From: DATLNF01 sp046590575
Lineage (GTDB): Bacteria > Actinomycetota > Actinomycetes > BP-191
Direction: 5' to 3'
DNA length: 25,270 nucleotides
Assembly: GCA_046590575.1 (NCBI GenBank)
Contig: JBKJUS010000181.1
Span: forward strand, 1-25,270
Shown here: piece by piece, positions 15,502 to 22,660 of the stretch
Layout of the letters: the number at the start of each line of letters is the position of its first letter
Numbering within the stretch: position 1 is the stretch's first letter
Program-made: the position numbers and the translations under genes
The notes under the pieces: generated by a model
Database searches by the model: none
Told to the model about the DNA's origin: nothing
Seen by the model: only the letters and a program-made list of their open reading frames with translations

Positions 15502-16233
15502 ATGATCAACAGGCGCAACCGAGTCGGAACTGTCGTCGGAGCCTCCATGGTGGCGGTGCTGCTCGGTGGGGTAGCCGCCGCGTGGGCCTGCGTGGCCCTG
15601 GCCTCGGTCGAATTGTCGCCGGGACGAGCCATGAGCGGCGAGACGGTGTCGGCGAAGCTCAGCAACTTCAACACCAGCGACCCGACCTTCTCCGCCGTCG
15701 AGCTGCACTGGGGCGGGATCAACGGTCCCGTCCTGGCTTCGGCCGCCGGGTTCCAGCTGGCTGCCGCGAGCAACAAGCTGGCGTTCACCGTGCCGAAGTC
15801 GGTGTCGGGCAACTACGTCGTGGTCGTCACGCAGTACGACAGCAGCGGCAACCCGGCATTCGGCACCCCCGCCCGCGCCACGTTGACCGTCCCCGGTCGG
15901 GCTGCTGGCGTCGCTCCGAAGGAAGCCGCTCCGGCGGCGCCGGTGGTGGCTATCCAGCAGACCTACGTCGTCGACGCGGCGCCGCTCTCGGGCGCTGCAG
16001 TGACGCCCACGACGCCCATCCGCCCCCTGGAGGACCAGGACGCCATCGGCGAGCGGGTCGCCCCGGCGTCGGCTCGCGACATCAGCTACGTGCCAGCCTC
16101 CGAGCGGCGCTCAGCGAACTCGATGCCGCTGCGGGCCGGTGTTGGCCTCGTGGCCGTCGGTGTCATCGCCCTGCTGACCGCGGCTTCCGCCGCCGTCATG
16201 GTGCGCCGGTTCCAGCCTGAGGCAACCATCTAG
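15502..16233 (+). CDS. secreted WAC-family protein 1, C-terminally anchored
   Basis: A 243-residue exported protein of no family I can name. Basic N-terminus, hydrophobic core and AAA cleavage site lead to a mature start at WAC (Cys30), followed by an Ig-like beta domain (about 30-135) ending GTPARATLTV. Then comes a Pro/Ala-rich linker, a conserved ARDI segment, and a C-terminal helix (about 214-234) with Arg-Arg behind it. The same plan, including WACxxLA, GTPAR and ARDI, recurs in the next gene, so the two are tandem paralogues. The lipobox is not canonical (Trp at -2), so I do not call it a lipoprotein. I chose ATG at 15502; a GTG at 15436 would put 22 non-signal residues ahead. A 110-bp gap separates it from BNR protein 1. 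Confidence 0.8.
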   Translation: MINRRNRVGTVVGASMVAVLLGGVAAAWACVALASVELSPGRAMSGETVSAKLSNFNTSDPTFSAVELHWGGINGPVLASAAGFQLAAASNKLAFTVPKSVSGNYVVVVTQYDSSGNPAFGTPARATLTVPGRAAGVAPKEAAPAAPVVAIQQTYVVDAAPLSGAAVTPTTPIRPLEDQDAIGERVAPASARDISYVPASERRSANSMPLRAGVGLVAVGVIALLTAASAAVMVRRFQPEATI

Positions 16234-16314
16234 CACCTGAAAGTCCCCACCGCTTGCCTACGAGCTCGACTCATGCGGTTCCAGCTCCTCACGGAGAAAG
16301 AACGGAGAGCCCAG

Positions 16315-17055
16315 ATGACCACCAACCGGATGCTCACGGCAACAGCTGGCCTAGTTGCCGGTTTGGTGATGGTGCCAATGGCGATGGCGTGGGCCTGCAC
16401 CAGCCTGGCCACCATCGACATCAAGCCAGGCGCTGCCGTCACGGGTGCCGAGGTGACCGGCAAGGGCTACGGGTTCGCCGGCAACAAGCAGGTCAGCGCG
16501 CAGGCACTCAGCCCGTCGCCGGTCGAGATCCACTTCCAGCGCGCCGATGGTCCGCTCCTGGCCAAGGTCCTGCCGGACCGCGACGGCAACGTGTCCTTCC
16601 GGTTCACCGCGCCTGCGGGCGCACCGAACTACTACACGATCATCGCGACCCAGACGAAGTCCGACGGCACCCCCGTCGCAGGTACGCCGGCCCGGACCAC
16701 CCTGGCATTGAACAACCCGCCGCCGCTGGCTGCTGACGGGGCCACCGCTGCCACCACGACCGACGTGCACGGGTTCGGCGTAGCCCCCGACGGCGTCACG
16801 CACATCCAGGCTCCGGCGGCTCGCGCGGCGAACGCGCCAGCGGCCAACGCGCCGGCTAACGCCCCGGCGCAGGTGCTCCCGCCGATCCAGCCGGCCGGCG
16901 CCCGGGCGCGGGACATCCTCAGCAGCTCGGGCCGCTCTTCCAGCACGGGCGGACAGCTAGGCCTGACCATGGTCGTCCTCGGTGCGCTCGCGATGACGGG
17001 TGCAGCGGGCACGGCGCTGTTCGTCCGGCGCAGCCAGGCCGGCCAGGGCATCTGA
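16315..17055 (+). CDS. secreted WAC-family protein 2, C-terminally anchored
   Basis: A 246-residue paralogue of the preceding gene product. The signal peptide ends AMA and the mature protein starts WAC (Cys28), followed by LATIDIKPG and an Ig-like beta domain to GTPARTTLAL (about residue 130). The linker is rich in Ala, Asn and Pro, with short ANAPA-type repeats (about 176-188). ARARDIL and a C-terminal helix (about 217-238) ending in RRS complete it. The ATG at 16315 has CGGAGAG 7 nt upstream; an upstream ATG at 16273 would extend it by 14 residues and weaken the signal peptide. A very strong hairpin begins 9 nt after the stop. Function unknown; the mature protein would be displayed outside the membrane. 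Confidence 0.82.
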   Translation: MTTNRMLTATAGLVAGLVMVPMAMAWACTSLATIDIKPGAAVTGAEVTGKGYGFAGNKQVSAQALSPSPVEIHFQRADGPLLAKVLPDRDGNVSFRFTAPAGAPNYYTIIATQTKSDGTPVAGTPARTTLALNNPPPLAADGATAATTTDVHGFGVAPDGVTHIQAPAARAANAPAANAPANAPAQVLPPIQPAGARARDILSSSGRSSSTGGQLGLTMVVLGALAMTGAAGTALFVRRSQAGQGI

Positions 17056-17063
17056 TCGGATCC

Positions 17064-17099
17064 GGCAAAGGGCGCGCCGTTCGCGGCGCGCCCTTTGCC
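17064..17099 (+). terminator. perfect 16-bp hairpin with TTCG loop, probable terminator or attenuator
   Basis: A 16-nt arm (17064-17079) is the exact reverse complement of 17084-17099, with a TTCG loop. It starts 9 nt after the stop of WAC protein 2. There is no T tract. Its last base touches the GTG at 17100, so it is either a tract-less terminator, an attenuator for the next gene, or is translated as part of a longer signal peptide. Confidence 0.65.
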
Positions 17100-18575
17100 G
17101 TGGCTGCGTTGTTCGTCGCGGCCGTAGCGGTCGGTTCAGCCTCTTCAGCTGAACCGACGATCAGGGTGGGTCCCAATGTCGTCGTCAACCCACCCGCATT
17201 GATCGACGCCAACAACTCGCCGACCGTCGCCCGCGATCCCCGTCAGCCGGCCCGAGTGGTCACCTCCCACCGGGTAGACCGACCGCGCTTCTCCGCCGGG
17301 TTGGACTGGAGTGCTGATGGCGGACGGACCTGGCAGCCGACCGCCTTGCCGTTGCCGCCGGGCTTGGACCGGCCGTACGGACCTGATGTGGCCTTCGCCC
17401 CGGACGGCACGCTGTACGTGCTGTACGTCAATCTTCAAGGTTCTGGGAACGACCCGGAGAACCTCTGGCTGGCCCGCTCCTCCGACGGTGGCCGGACGCT
17501 GGACGGCCCGGTCCGCGTGGCTGGGCGGTATACCTTCGGGGCCCGGCTGGCCGTCGGCCGGACCGGCGACGTGCACGCCGTGTGGATGCGGGCCGACACC
17601 GTCGGCACGCTCTCGATTCAGGGACCTAACCGCATTGAGGCGGTGCGCTCGACGGACGGAGGGGCGACGTTTTCCGAGCCGGTCACCATCAGTGATCGCG
17701 GGCGGGAGCGGGTGGGGGCGGCCAGCGTCGTCGTGGACGGGGAGGGCGACGTCATCGTCCTCTACGAGGATTTCAAGGATGACCGTCGTGATTTCGAGAA
17801 CCTGGAGGGCCCGGCCTGGGAAAGGCCGTTCGCCCTCGTACTGACTCGATCGACCGACCGCGGAGGCACCTTCGGGTCGGGCGTCGAACTTGAGTCGGGT
17901 GTGGTGGCGACCCGGCGATTCCTCGTCTATCTGCCGGAGCTGCCGGCCCTCGCTGTCGGTCCCGGCGGTCAGGTGTACGTCGCGTGGACAGACGGCCGCC
18001 GCGGTGACGACGACGTGCTGCTGCGGGCCTCAGGTGACGGCGGAGAGACGTGGAGTGCGCCGGTGCGGGTCAACGACAACCCGCTCGGCGACAAGACCGC
18101 ACAGTACCTTCCGGCGATGAGCGTCAGCCCGGAGGGGCGGGTCGATCTGGTGTTTCTGGACCGCCGCCGGGACCCGGCCGACGTGATGACCGACGCGTAC
18201 GTGGCCACCTCGACCGACCGGGGGCGGTCGTTTGTGAATGCTCGCGCCTCCTCCACGTCGTTCGACTCGACGGTCGGCCCGTCCACGGCCTCCTACCTCG
18301 GCGTGGACCTGGGCTCGCGACTCGGGATCTCCTCCGTGGCGGACCAGGCCCTGGCTGTATGGACGGACACCCGTCTCGGCACCCCGGACACCGGGCGCCA
18401 GGACATCGCGTCGAGCGTCTTCTCTGTCACGGTGCCGCCGGCAGCACGTTCGACCGACCTGCCGCGCGTCGCTCTGCTGGTCGCGGGGGCCCTCGTGGCT
18501 GCTCTCGTGGCTCTGGTCGGCGTGCTTCGGACACGTCAGGCGCGACGTGGGGCAGGAACCGGGCGATCGGGGTAG
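17100..18575 (+). CDS. exported BNR-repeat protein 2 (sialidase-like propeller), start uncertain
   Basis: A protein of 491 residues from GTG 17100, homologous to BNR protein 1 along its whole length: NVVVN near the start, HRVDRP, then SADGGRTW, SSDGGRTL, STDGGATF, STDRGGTF and SGDGGETW Asp-boxes, VNDNP, and a closing AVWTDTRLG ... QDI segment. A C-terminal hydrophobic segment (about 456-479) with a basic tail suggests a membrane anchor, which BNR protein 1 lacks. The start is doubtful. GTG 17100 directly follows a hairpin, has no ribosome binding site and gives a signal peptide without basic residues. The frame is open upstream, and a CTG at 17052 overlapping the previous stop would add 16 residues with Lys/Arg, giving a normal signal peptide. 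A leaderless GTG start is the other option. Confidence 0.85.
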   Translation: MAALFVAAVAVGSASSAEPTIRVGPNVVVNPPALIDANNSPTVARDPRQPARVVTSHRVDRPRFSAGLDWSADGGRTWQPTALPLPPGLDRPYGPDVAFAPDGTLYVLYVNLQGSGNDPENLWLARSSDGGRTLDGPVRVAGRYTFGARLAVGRTGDVHAVWMRADTVGTLSIQGPNRIEAVRSTDGGATFSEPVTISDRGRERVGAASVVVDGEGDVIVLYEDFKDDRRDFENLEGPAWERPFALVLTRSTDRGGTFGSGVELESGVVATRRFLVYLPELPALAVGPGGQVYVAWTDGRRGDDDVLLRASGDGGETWSAPVRVNDNPLGDKTAQYLPAMSVSPEGRVDLVFLDRRRDPADVMTDAYVATSTDRGRSFVNARASSTSFDSTVGPSTASYLGVDLGSRLGISSVADQALAVWTDTRLGTPDTGRQDIASSVFSVTVPPAARSTDLPRVALLVAGALVAALVALVGVLRTRQARRGAGTGRSG

Positions 18576-18579
18576 AAGG

Positions 18580-18606
18580 AGGTGAGGACCCCCGATTTTC
18601 TCACCT
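18580..18606 (+). promoter_or_regulatory. stem that can sequester a perfect Shine-Dalgarno sequence
   Basis: AGGTGAG (18580-18586) pairs with CTCACCT (18600-18606), leaving a 13-nt loop. The left arm belongs to AAGGAGGTGA, a full match to the anti-Shine-Dalgarno complement, yet no start codon stands at the right distance from it. The working site for the next gene, GAGG at 18607-18610, abuts the stem. It could be an mRNA control element or chance. Confidence 0.3.
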
Positions 18607-18616
18607 GAGGATATTG

Positions 18617-20929
18617 ATGCGTACACGTCGTCTGCTCGCGGCTGTCGTTTCGGCTGCCTTGCTCCCCGTTGCCTGGTTCGCTCTGCCGGAGGCGTCGGGC
18701 GCGCCGAAGTTCCCCTCGCTGGGGGAGAACGGCGTCACGTTCAGCGCCAGCGTGCCCTCCGATGTGCAGAAGGACGAGGGTGAGCCCGAGGTCTCGATCG
18801 ACCCGGCCGGCAATATCTACACGTGCGGCCCGTCCGGCTTCTCCAACATCGCCGACTATGCGCAGGTCTCGCGTGACGGCGGCGACCAGTTCCACTCGAT
18901 CGGACAGCCACCCCGTGGCCAGATCTCCGGCGGCGAGGGCGGCGGCGACTGCGGACTGGCCAGCGCGCCGTACATGAACAGCAAAGACCAGTACACCTGG
19001 GCCTACACCGGCCTCGGGCCGCTGACCAACTTCTCCACCGGCAGCTCGGACAACACCGGCCAGTCGCTGCGGGTCTCGCCGGTCAGCGAGTCCATCCCCG
19101 GCGTAGACCGCCAGTGGCTGGTCTTCACGGATGTGAACACGGTCCTGTTCAACTACAACCAGCTGGCTCAGGGCTACACCGTCCAGAAGTCCACGGATGG
19201 TGGGCTCACCTACGGCGTCGGCAAGGTCGTGTCGGAGACCAGCGCCGGGCGTATCGGCCCGATGCGAGCGATCTTGAGCCCCGACAAGGATGCCGCGAAG
19301 GCAGTCGTCTACTTCCCGTCGTACGCCGGCAGTGAGATCACCCTGATCCGCTCGCTGGACGGTGGTGACACCTGGGGGGAGTGCACGGTCCAGGACGTCG
19401 AGCTCAACCCGAGCGCCGGGTTCGTTATCGCCGACCACGACGAGGCGGGCAACATCTACATCGCCTACACCCAGAAGGGCGCGCCCGAAGAAGGCATCGG
19501 CAACGACACCTACGTCGTGGTCGTCAAGGCCGACAAGGTCGCTGGCTGCGAGAGCGGCGCCGCACCGATCGGGACCGGCAAGGCTTTGCGGGTCAACCGT
19601 GACCTGGTCGAGACCACGGTCATGCCGTGGCTCGTCGCCGGCGGGGACCCGGGCCGCATCGCGGTCGCCTTCTACGGCACCACCGCCATCGGTGACCCGG
19701 ACGACGGTCAGCTCGACGCCGCGTGGTACCCCTACGTCAACGTCAGCCTCGACGCGCTGGGGGCGAGCCCCACGTGGTCGCAGACCCGCGCGGTGAGCCA
19801 CCCGACGCACTTCGACTCGATCTGCCTCAACGGCCTTGGCTGCACGGTGGCGATGGGTGACCGCTCGCTCGTCGACTACTTCGCCATGGACCTCGACCCG
19901 GTCAGCGGTCGGCTCGTGGTCGTCTACAACAACACGGCCAAGCTGCCCGACACGGCCGAGGGCAACGTCGGCCACCCGATCGTCTTCGTCCAGGAGACCG
20001 GGCCGAGCCTCAAGGGCGGCACCCTCGCCCGCCGTCAGGACAACGGCGTGCCGCGCCAGGTGCTGCGCACCACCTCGATCGACCGCACCGACGACGCGCT
20101 CTCGCCGTACGGCACGCTGTGCGCCCCCGTGGTGCCGTGCCCGGACCCGCGTACGGCCAACGTGCCGGCGCTGGACTTCGAGAAGGTCACCGTCGGGCCG
20201 GAGGTCGACCTGGCCAGCGGCGAGGCCGTACCCGATGGCGGATTCACCGTGACGATGGACCTGAAAGATCTGAGCACGGGAGCTCTGCAGTCCGCGTTGA
20301 CCGCCAACACCGCCGCGGGCAACCCCACCCAGTCACTGGTCTGGCTCTTCCGCTGGGTCAACGGATACCAGCCTGTCGGCGCGACCGCGCGCTGGAATCC
20401 GGCCCAGGGATTCACCTTCCGCTTCGACGACTACACCACGGCAAGCACCACCGCGGGTCAGTACGACCCGACCGCCGAGAAGATCGTCGTGTGGCCCGGC
20501 GCCCAGACGATCGAGGGTGACGTCAACGAGGACACCGGCCTGATCCGCCTGAGCGTCCCCCTGGACAAGATCCGGGCGCTTGGCCCGCTCGATGCCGGCG
20601 GCCGGCCGGCGCAGCTCCCGGCGATCGCTGGGTCGCGACTTTACGATGCGGTCGCCTACGGCTTCACCAGCGCTGCCCCACCCGAGGCGCAGACCTACCT
20701 CTATCCGGTCGACAACGCACCCGCGATGGACTTCTTGGTGCCGGGTGCCGCGGCTGCGCAGCCGTTGCCGGTCGCCCCGGCGCCTGCTCCCGCCCCGCGA
20801 CCGGCCCCCAGGCCGGCTCCCCAGCCAGCCCCGCTGCCGGCCACGGGCGGGCTGGGGCTCTCCCTGGTCGCGTTGGCCACCATGCTCGCCGCTGGGGGTT
20901 TGCGGCGGGCCCGTCGGGGGGGTGCGTGA
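18617..20929 (+). CDS. large BNR-repeat surface protein with LPATG sorting signal
   Basis: A 770-residue exported protein. Signal peptide about 1-33 (MRTRR start, cut near SGA). The N-terminal two-thirds has BNR-like motifs (SRDGGDQF, STDGGLTY, SLDGGDTW) and several Asp-rich turns, so it is probably a propeller. Residues about 530-710 form a separate beta-rich region of unknown family that looks like a carbohydrate-binding or DOMON-like sandwich. A Pro/Ala/Arg stalk leads to LPATG (740-744), a hydrophobic stretch and an Arg-rich tail, the three parts of a sortase signal, so the protein is probably wall-linked. The ATG at 18617 has GAGG 6 nt upstream; the frame further upstream overlaps BNR protein 2 and is not coding. 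No sortase is in the window. Confidence 0.86.
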   Translation: MRTRRLLAAVVSAALLPVAWFALPEASGAPKFPSLGENGVTFSASVPSDVQKDEGEPEVSIDPAGNIYTCGPSGFSNIADYAQVSRDGGDQFHSIGQPPRGQISGGEGGGDCGLASAPYMNSKDQYTWAYTGLGPLTNFSTGSSDNTGQSLRVSPVSESIPGVDRQWLVFTDVNTVLFNYNQLAQGYTVQKSTDGGLTYGVGKVVSETSAGRIGPMRAILSPDKDAAKAVVYFPSYAGSEITLIRSLDGGDTWGECTVQDVELNPSAGFVIADHDEAGNIYIAYTQKGAPEEGIGNDTYVVVVKADKVAGCESGAAPIGTGKALRVNRDLVETTVMPWLVAGGDPGRIAVAFYGTTAIGDPDDGQLDAAWYPYVNVSLDALGASPTWSQTRAVSHPTHFDSICLNGLGCTVAMGDRSLVDYFAMDLDPVSGRLVVVYNNTAKLPDTAEGNVGHPIVFVQETGPSLKGGTLARRQDNGVPRQVLRTTSIDRTDDALSPYGTLCAPVVPCPDPRTANVPALDFEKVTVGPEVDLASGEAVPDGGFTVTMDLKDLSTGALQSALTANTAAGNPTQSLVWLFRWVNGYQPVGATARWNPAQGFTFRFDDYTTASTTAGQYDPTAEKIVVWPGAQTIEGDVNEDTGLIRLSVPLDKIRALGPLDAGGRPAQLPAIAGSRLYDAVAYGFTSAAPPEAQTYLYPVDNAPAMDFLVPGAAAAQPLPVAPAPAPAPRPAPRPAPQPAPLPATGGLGLSLVALATMLAAGGLRRARRGGA

Positions 20930-21131
20930 GCGTGGAATCGGGACGAACGGTGCAGAACGGGCTATCTGTTCCGCCAGCACAACCTTTCGGTGAGTAGCGC
21001 GTTGTTCATTGGGTAAAGGTGGTCTAACTGCTTCACTCGCGTCATAGTTTGTCCGAAACACCAGTAACACCAGTCACACATGGCTGCTACCGTTGTCCTT
21101 GAAGTTACCTACCCGGTCGGGGGTGTGGATC

Positions 21132-22586
21132 GTGAAGTCCTCCACTGCGCGTCGCTGTCTAGCGGTCGCCGCAATCGCTGCTACGAGTCTGGTGGTGCCG
21201 CAGGGCGCCTCAGCTCAGACGGCAACGCCGTCGAGAGCAGCGGCGTCCAACGCTGATGCCATCGGCATCGACGTTGATCTGACCTTGGCCGGTGCGATTC
21301 CGGTCAACCAGCGCATCTCGCGGGCAACCCAGGCCTTTCCGCCGGGAGCTACTGCCCCGGTGAGTGCCACGTTGCTCAACCCGGTCGTCCCGCCGGCAAC
21401 CACCAAGGCCCGCACAGTAGGCGCCATGGCCGGCGCGACCGGTGAGCCGCAGGGTGTCGCCTCGGCCGAGGTCGAGGGCCTCGAGGCGCTCGTCAGCGGT
21501 CAGACGAAGGTGCTCGAGGCCGATGTCGTGCGGGCGCAGTCAAATTCGGACTGCATCAACGACCCCAACGGCCAGGGCACCATCATCGTCGGGCTGAAGG
21601 TGCTCGGCACCTCCATCGCCGGTCCCATCAACGGCGCGTTCCCGCCCAACTTCCAGCCGCCGGCACCGGTGAGCACCGCGCTAGCCGCCCTCGGCCTGAC
21701 GCTGATCATCAACGAGCAGCACCCTGCGGCGACTGGCCGCGGGTTCGTCGTCAACGGTCTGCACCTCTTCGACGCGGAGCCGGCCACCCTGCCGGTCGGC
21801 GCGCTCTTCAACGGCGACTTGATCATCAGCCACGCCGCCACCGCGGTGAACTGCCCCAACGGCCGCGGCTCCACCGGCCTGGCCACCTCGCCGGTCATCA
21901 TTGAGAAGTCCGCCTCTAAGCCGACGGCGCGACCGGGCGAGGAGTTCACCTACACCGCTCGCGTCCAGAACAAGTCCACCCAGGGCTGCCGGGTCAACCA
22001 GTTCATCGACCACCTGGCCGAGCCGTTCGAGTTCGTCAGCACCGCGGGAGCTTTCGGCACAGTCGCTGTCCTAGAGAACCGGGCTGCTGGCGGGACTGAC
22101 ATCGTGCTCAAGCCGGTGGGCGTGACTGTTGCGCCCAACGCTTTCGCCACGCAAACCTTCACGGTGAAGGTCAAGGCCGACGCGAAGCCCGGCGTGTACT
22201 TCAACAACACCGAGATCCTCTGCGCCAACCTGGGTAACTTCATCGGCATCGACGCCCCCGTCGAGGTGCCCGGTGCCGCCCAGCGTCAGCCGCAGTGCTC
22301 CGACGGCGTCGACAACGACGGTGACGGAAAGATCGACTTCCCGGCCGACCCGGGCTGCGACAGCCGCCAGGACGACGACGAGCGCAACTTCCAGTGCTCC
22401 GATCGGGTCGACAACGATGGTGACGGGAAGATCGACTTCCCGAACGACCCCGGCTGCTCCAGCCCGCAGGACGACAGTGAGGTCAACTCCCTGCCGCGGA
22501 CCGGCGCCAACGGTGTGACGTTCTTACTCGGTGGGCTCCTGCTCGCCGCAGCGATCGGCGTACGCCGCTTCCGCACTGCGCTCTAA
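21132..22586 (+). CDS. choice-of-anchor/DUF11-like surface protein with two DxDNDGDG repeats and LPRTG signal
   Basis: A 484-residue exported protein. Signal peptide 1-28 (ends ASA). Residues about 35-260 resemble the choice-of-anchor P family. About 267-385 is a DUF11-type beta domain (IIEKSASKPTARPGEEFTY ... VKVKADAKPG). Two near-identical C-x-D-x-V-D-N-D-G-D-G-K-I-D-F-P-x-D-P-G-C repeats (about 392-450) look like calcium-binding loops closed by cysteines. LPRTG (454-458), a hydrophobic stretch and a basic tail form a sortase signal. I chose GTG at 21132, with a G-rich site upstream; GTG 21123 and TTG 21093 are alternatives. The 202-bp gap before it suggests its own promoter; it includes an ACACCAGT-type repeat (about 21057-21078). 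A rare TTA leucine codon lies at 22524. Confidence 0.85.
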   Translation: MKSSTARRCLAVAAIAATSLVVPQGASAQTATPSRAAASNADAIGIDVDLTLAGAIPVNQRISRATQAFPPGATAPVSATLLNPVVPPATTKARTVGAMAGATGEPQGVASAEVEGLEALVSGQTKVLEADVVRAQSNSDCINDPNGQGTIIVGLKVLGTSIAGPINGAFPPNFQPPAPVSTALAALGLTLIINEQHPAATGRGFVVNGLHLFDAEPATLPVGALFNGDLIISHAATAVNCPNGRGSTGLATSPVIIEKSASKPTARPGEEFTYTARVQNKSTQGCRVNQFIDHLAEPFEFVSTAGAFGTVAVLENRAAGGTDIVLKPVGVTVAPNAFATQTFTVKVKADAKPGVYFNNTEILCANLGNFIGIDAPVEVPGAAQRQPQCSDGVDNDGDGKIDFPADPGCDSRQDDDERNFQCSDRVDNDGDGKIDFPNDPGCSSPQDDSEVNSLPRTGANGVTFLLGGLLLAAAIGVRRFRTAL

Positions 22587-22604
22587 GCTCCACCGCTAGA
22601 CACA

Positions 22605-22641
22605 CGAGAGGGCCGCCCCCGCACGGGGAGCGGCCCTCTCG
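22605..22641. terminator. strong hairpin terminator between convergent genes
   Basis: A 12-bp perfect stem (22605-22616 with 22630-22641) extends inward by four more G-C pairs with a one-base bulge. CTTGTTCTC follows on the plus side. It ends the plus-strand surface-protein series and lies 19 nt past the stop of the convergent mannosyltransferase gene, so it can serve both. Confidence 0.85.
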
Positions 22642-22660
22642 CTTGTTCTCGCCGGGCTCG

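Noticed and set aside
15586..15591. Cys in the WAC motif as a lipoprotein attachment site
   Set aside because: The residues before Cys (A-W-A) do not fit the lipobox, and both paralogues have an A-x-A-like cleavage site two residues earlier and a C-terminal membrane helix.
18050..18616. 189-codon upstream extension of the LPATG protein
   Set aside because: It overlaps the end of BNR protein 2 out of frame; the ATG at 18617 has a ribosome site and begins a clean signal peptide.
3781..22604. Search by eye for a duplicated tRNA 3' end (att site) and for an integrase
   Set aside because: Only a 7-nt CTCCACC match near 22589 was seen, which is within chance, and no recombinase gene is present.
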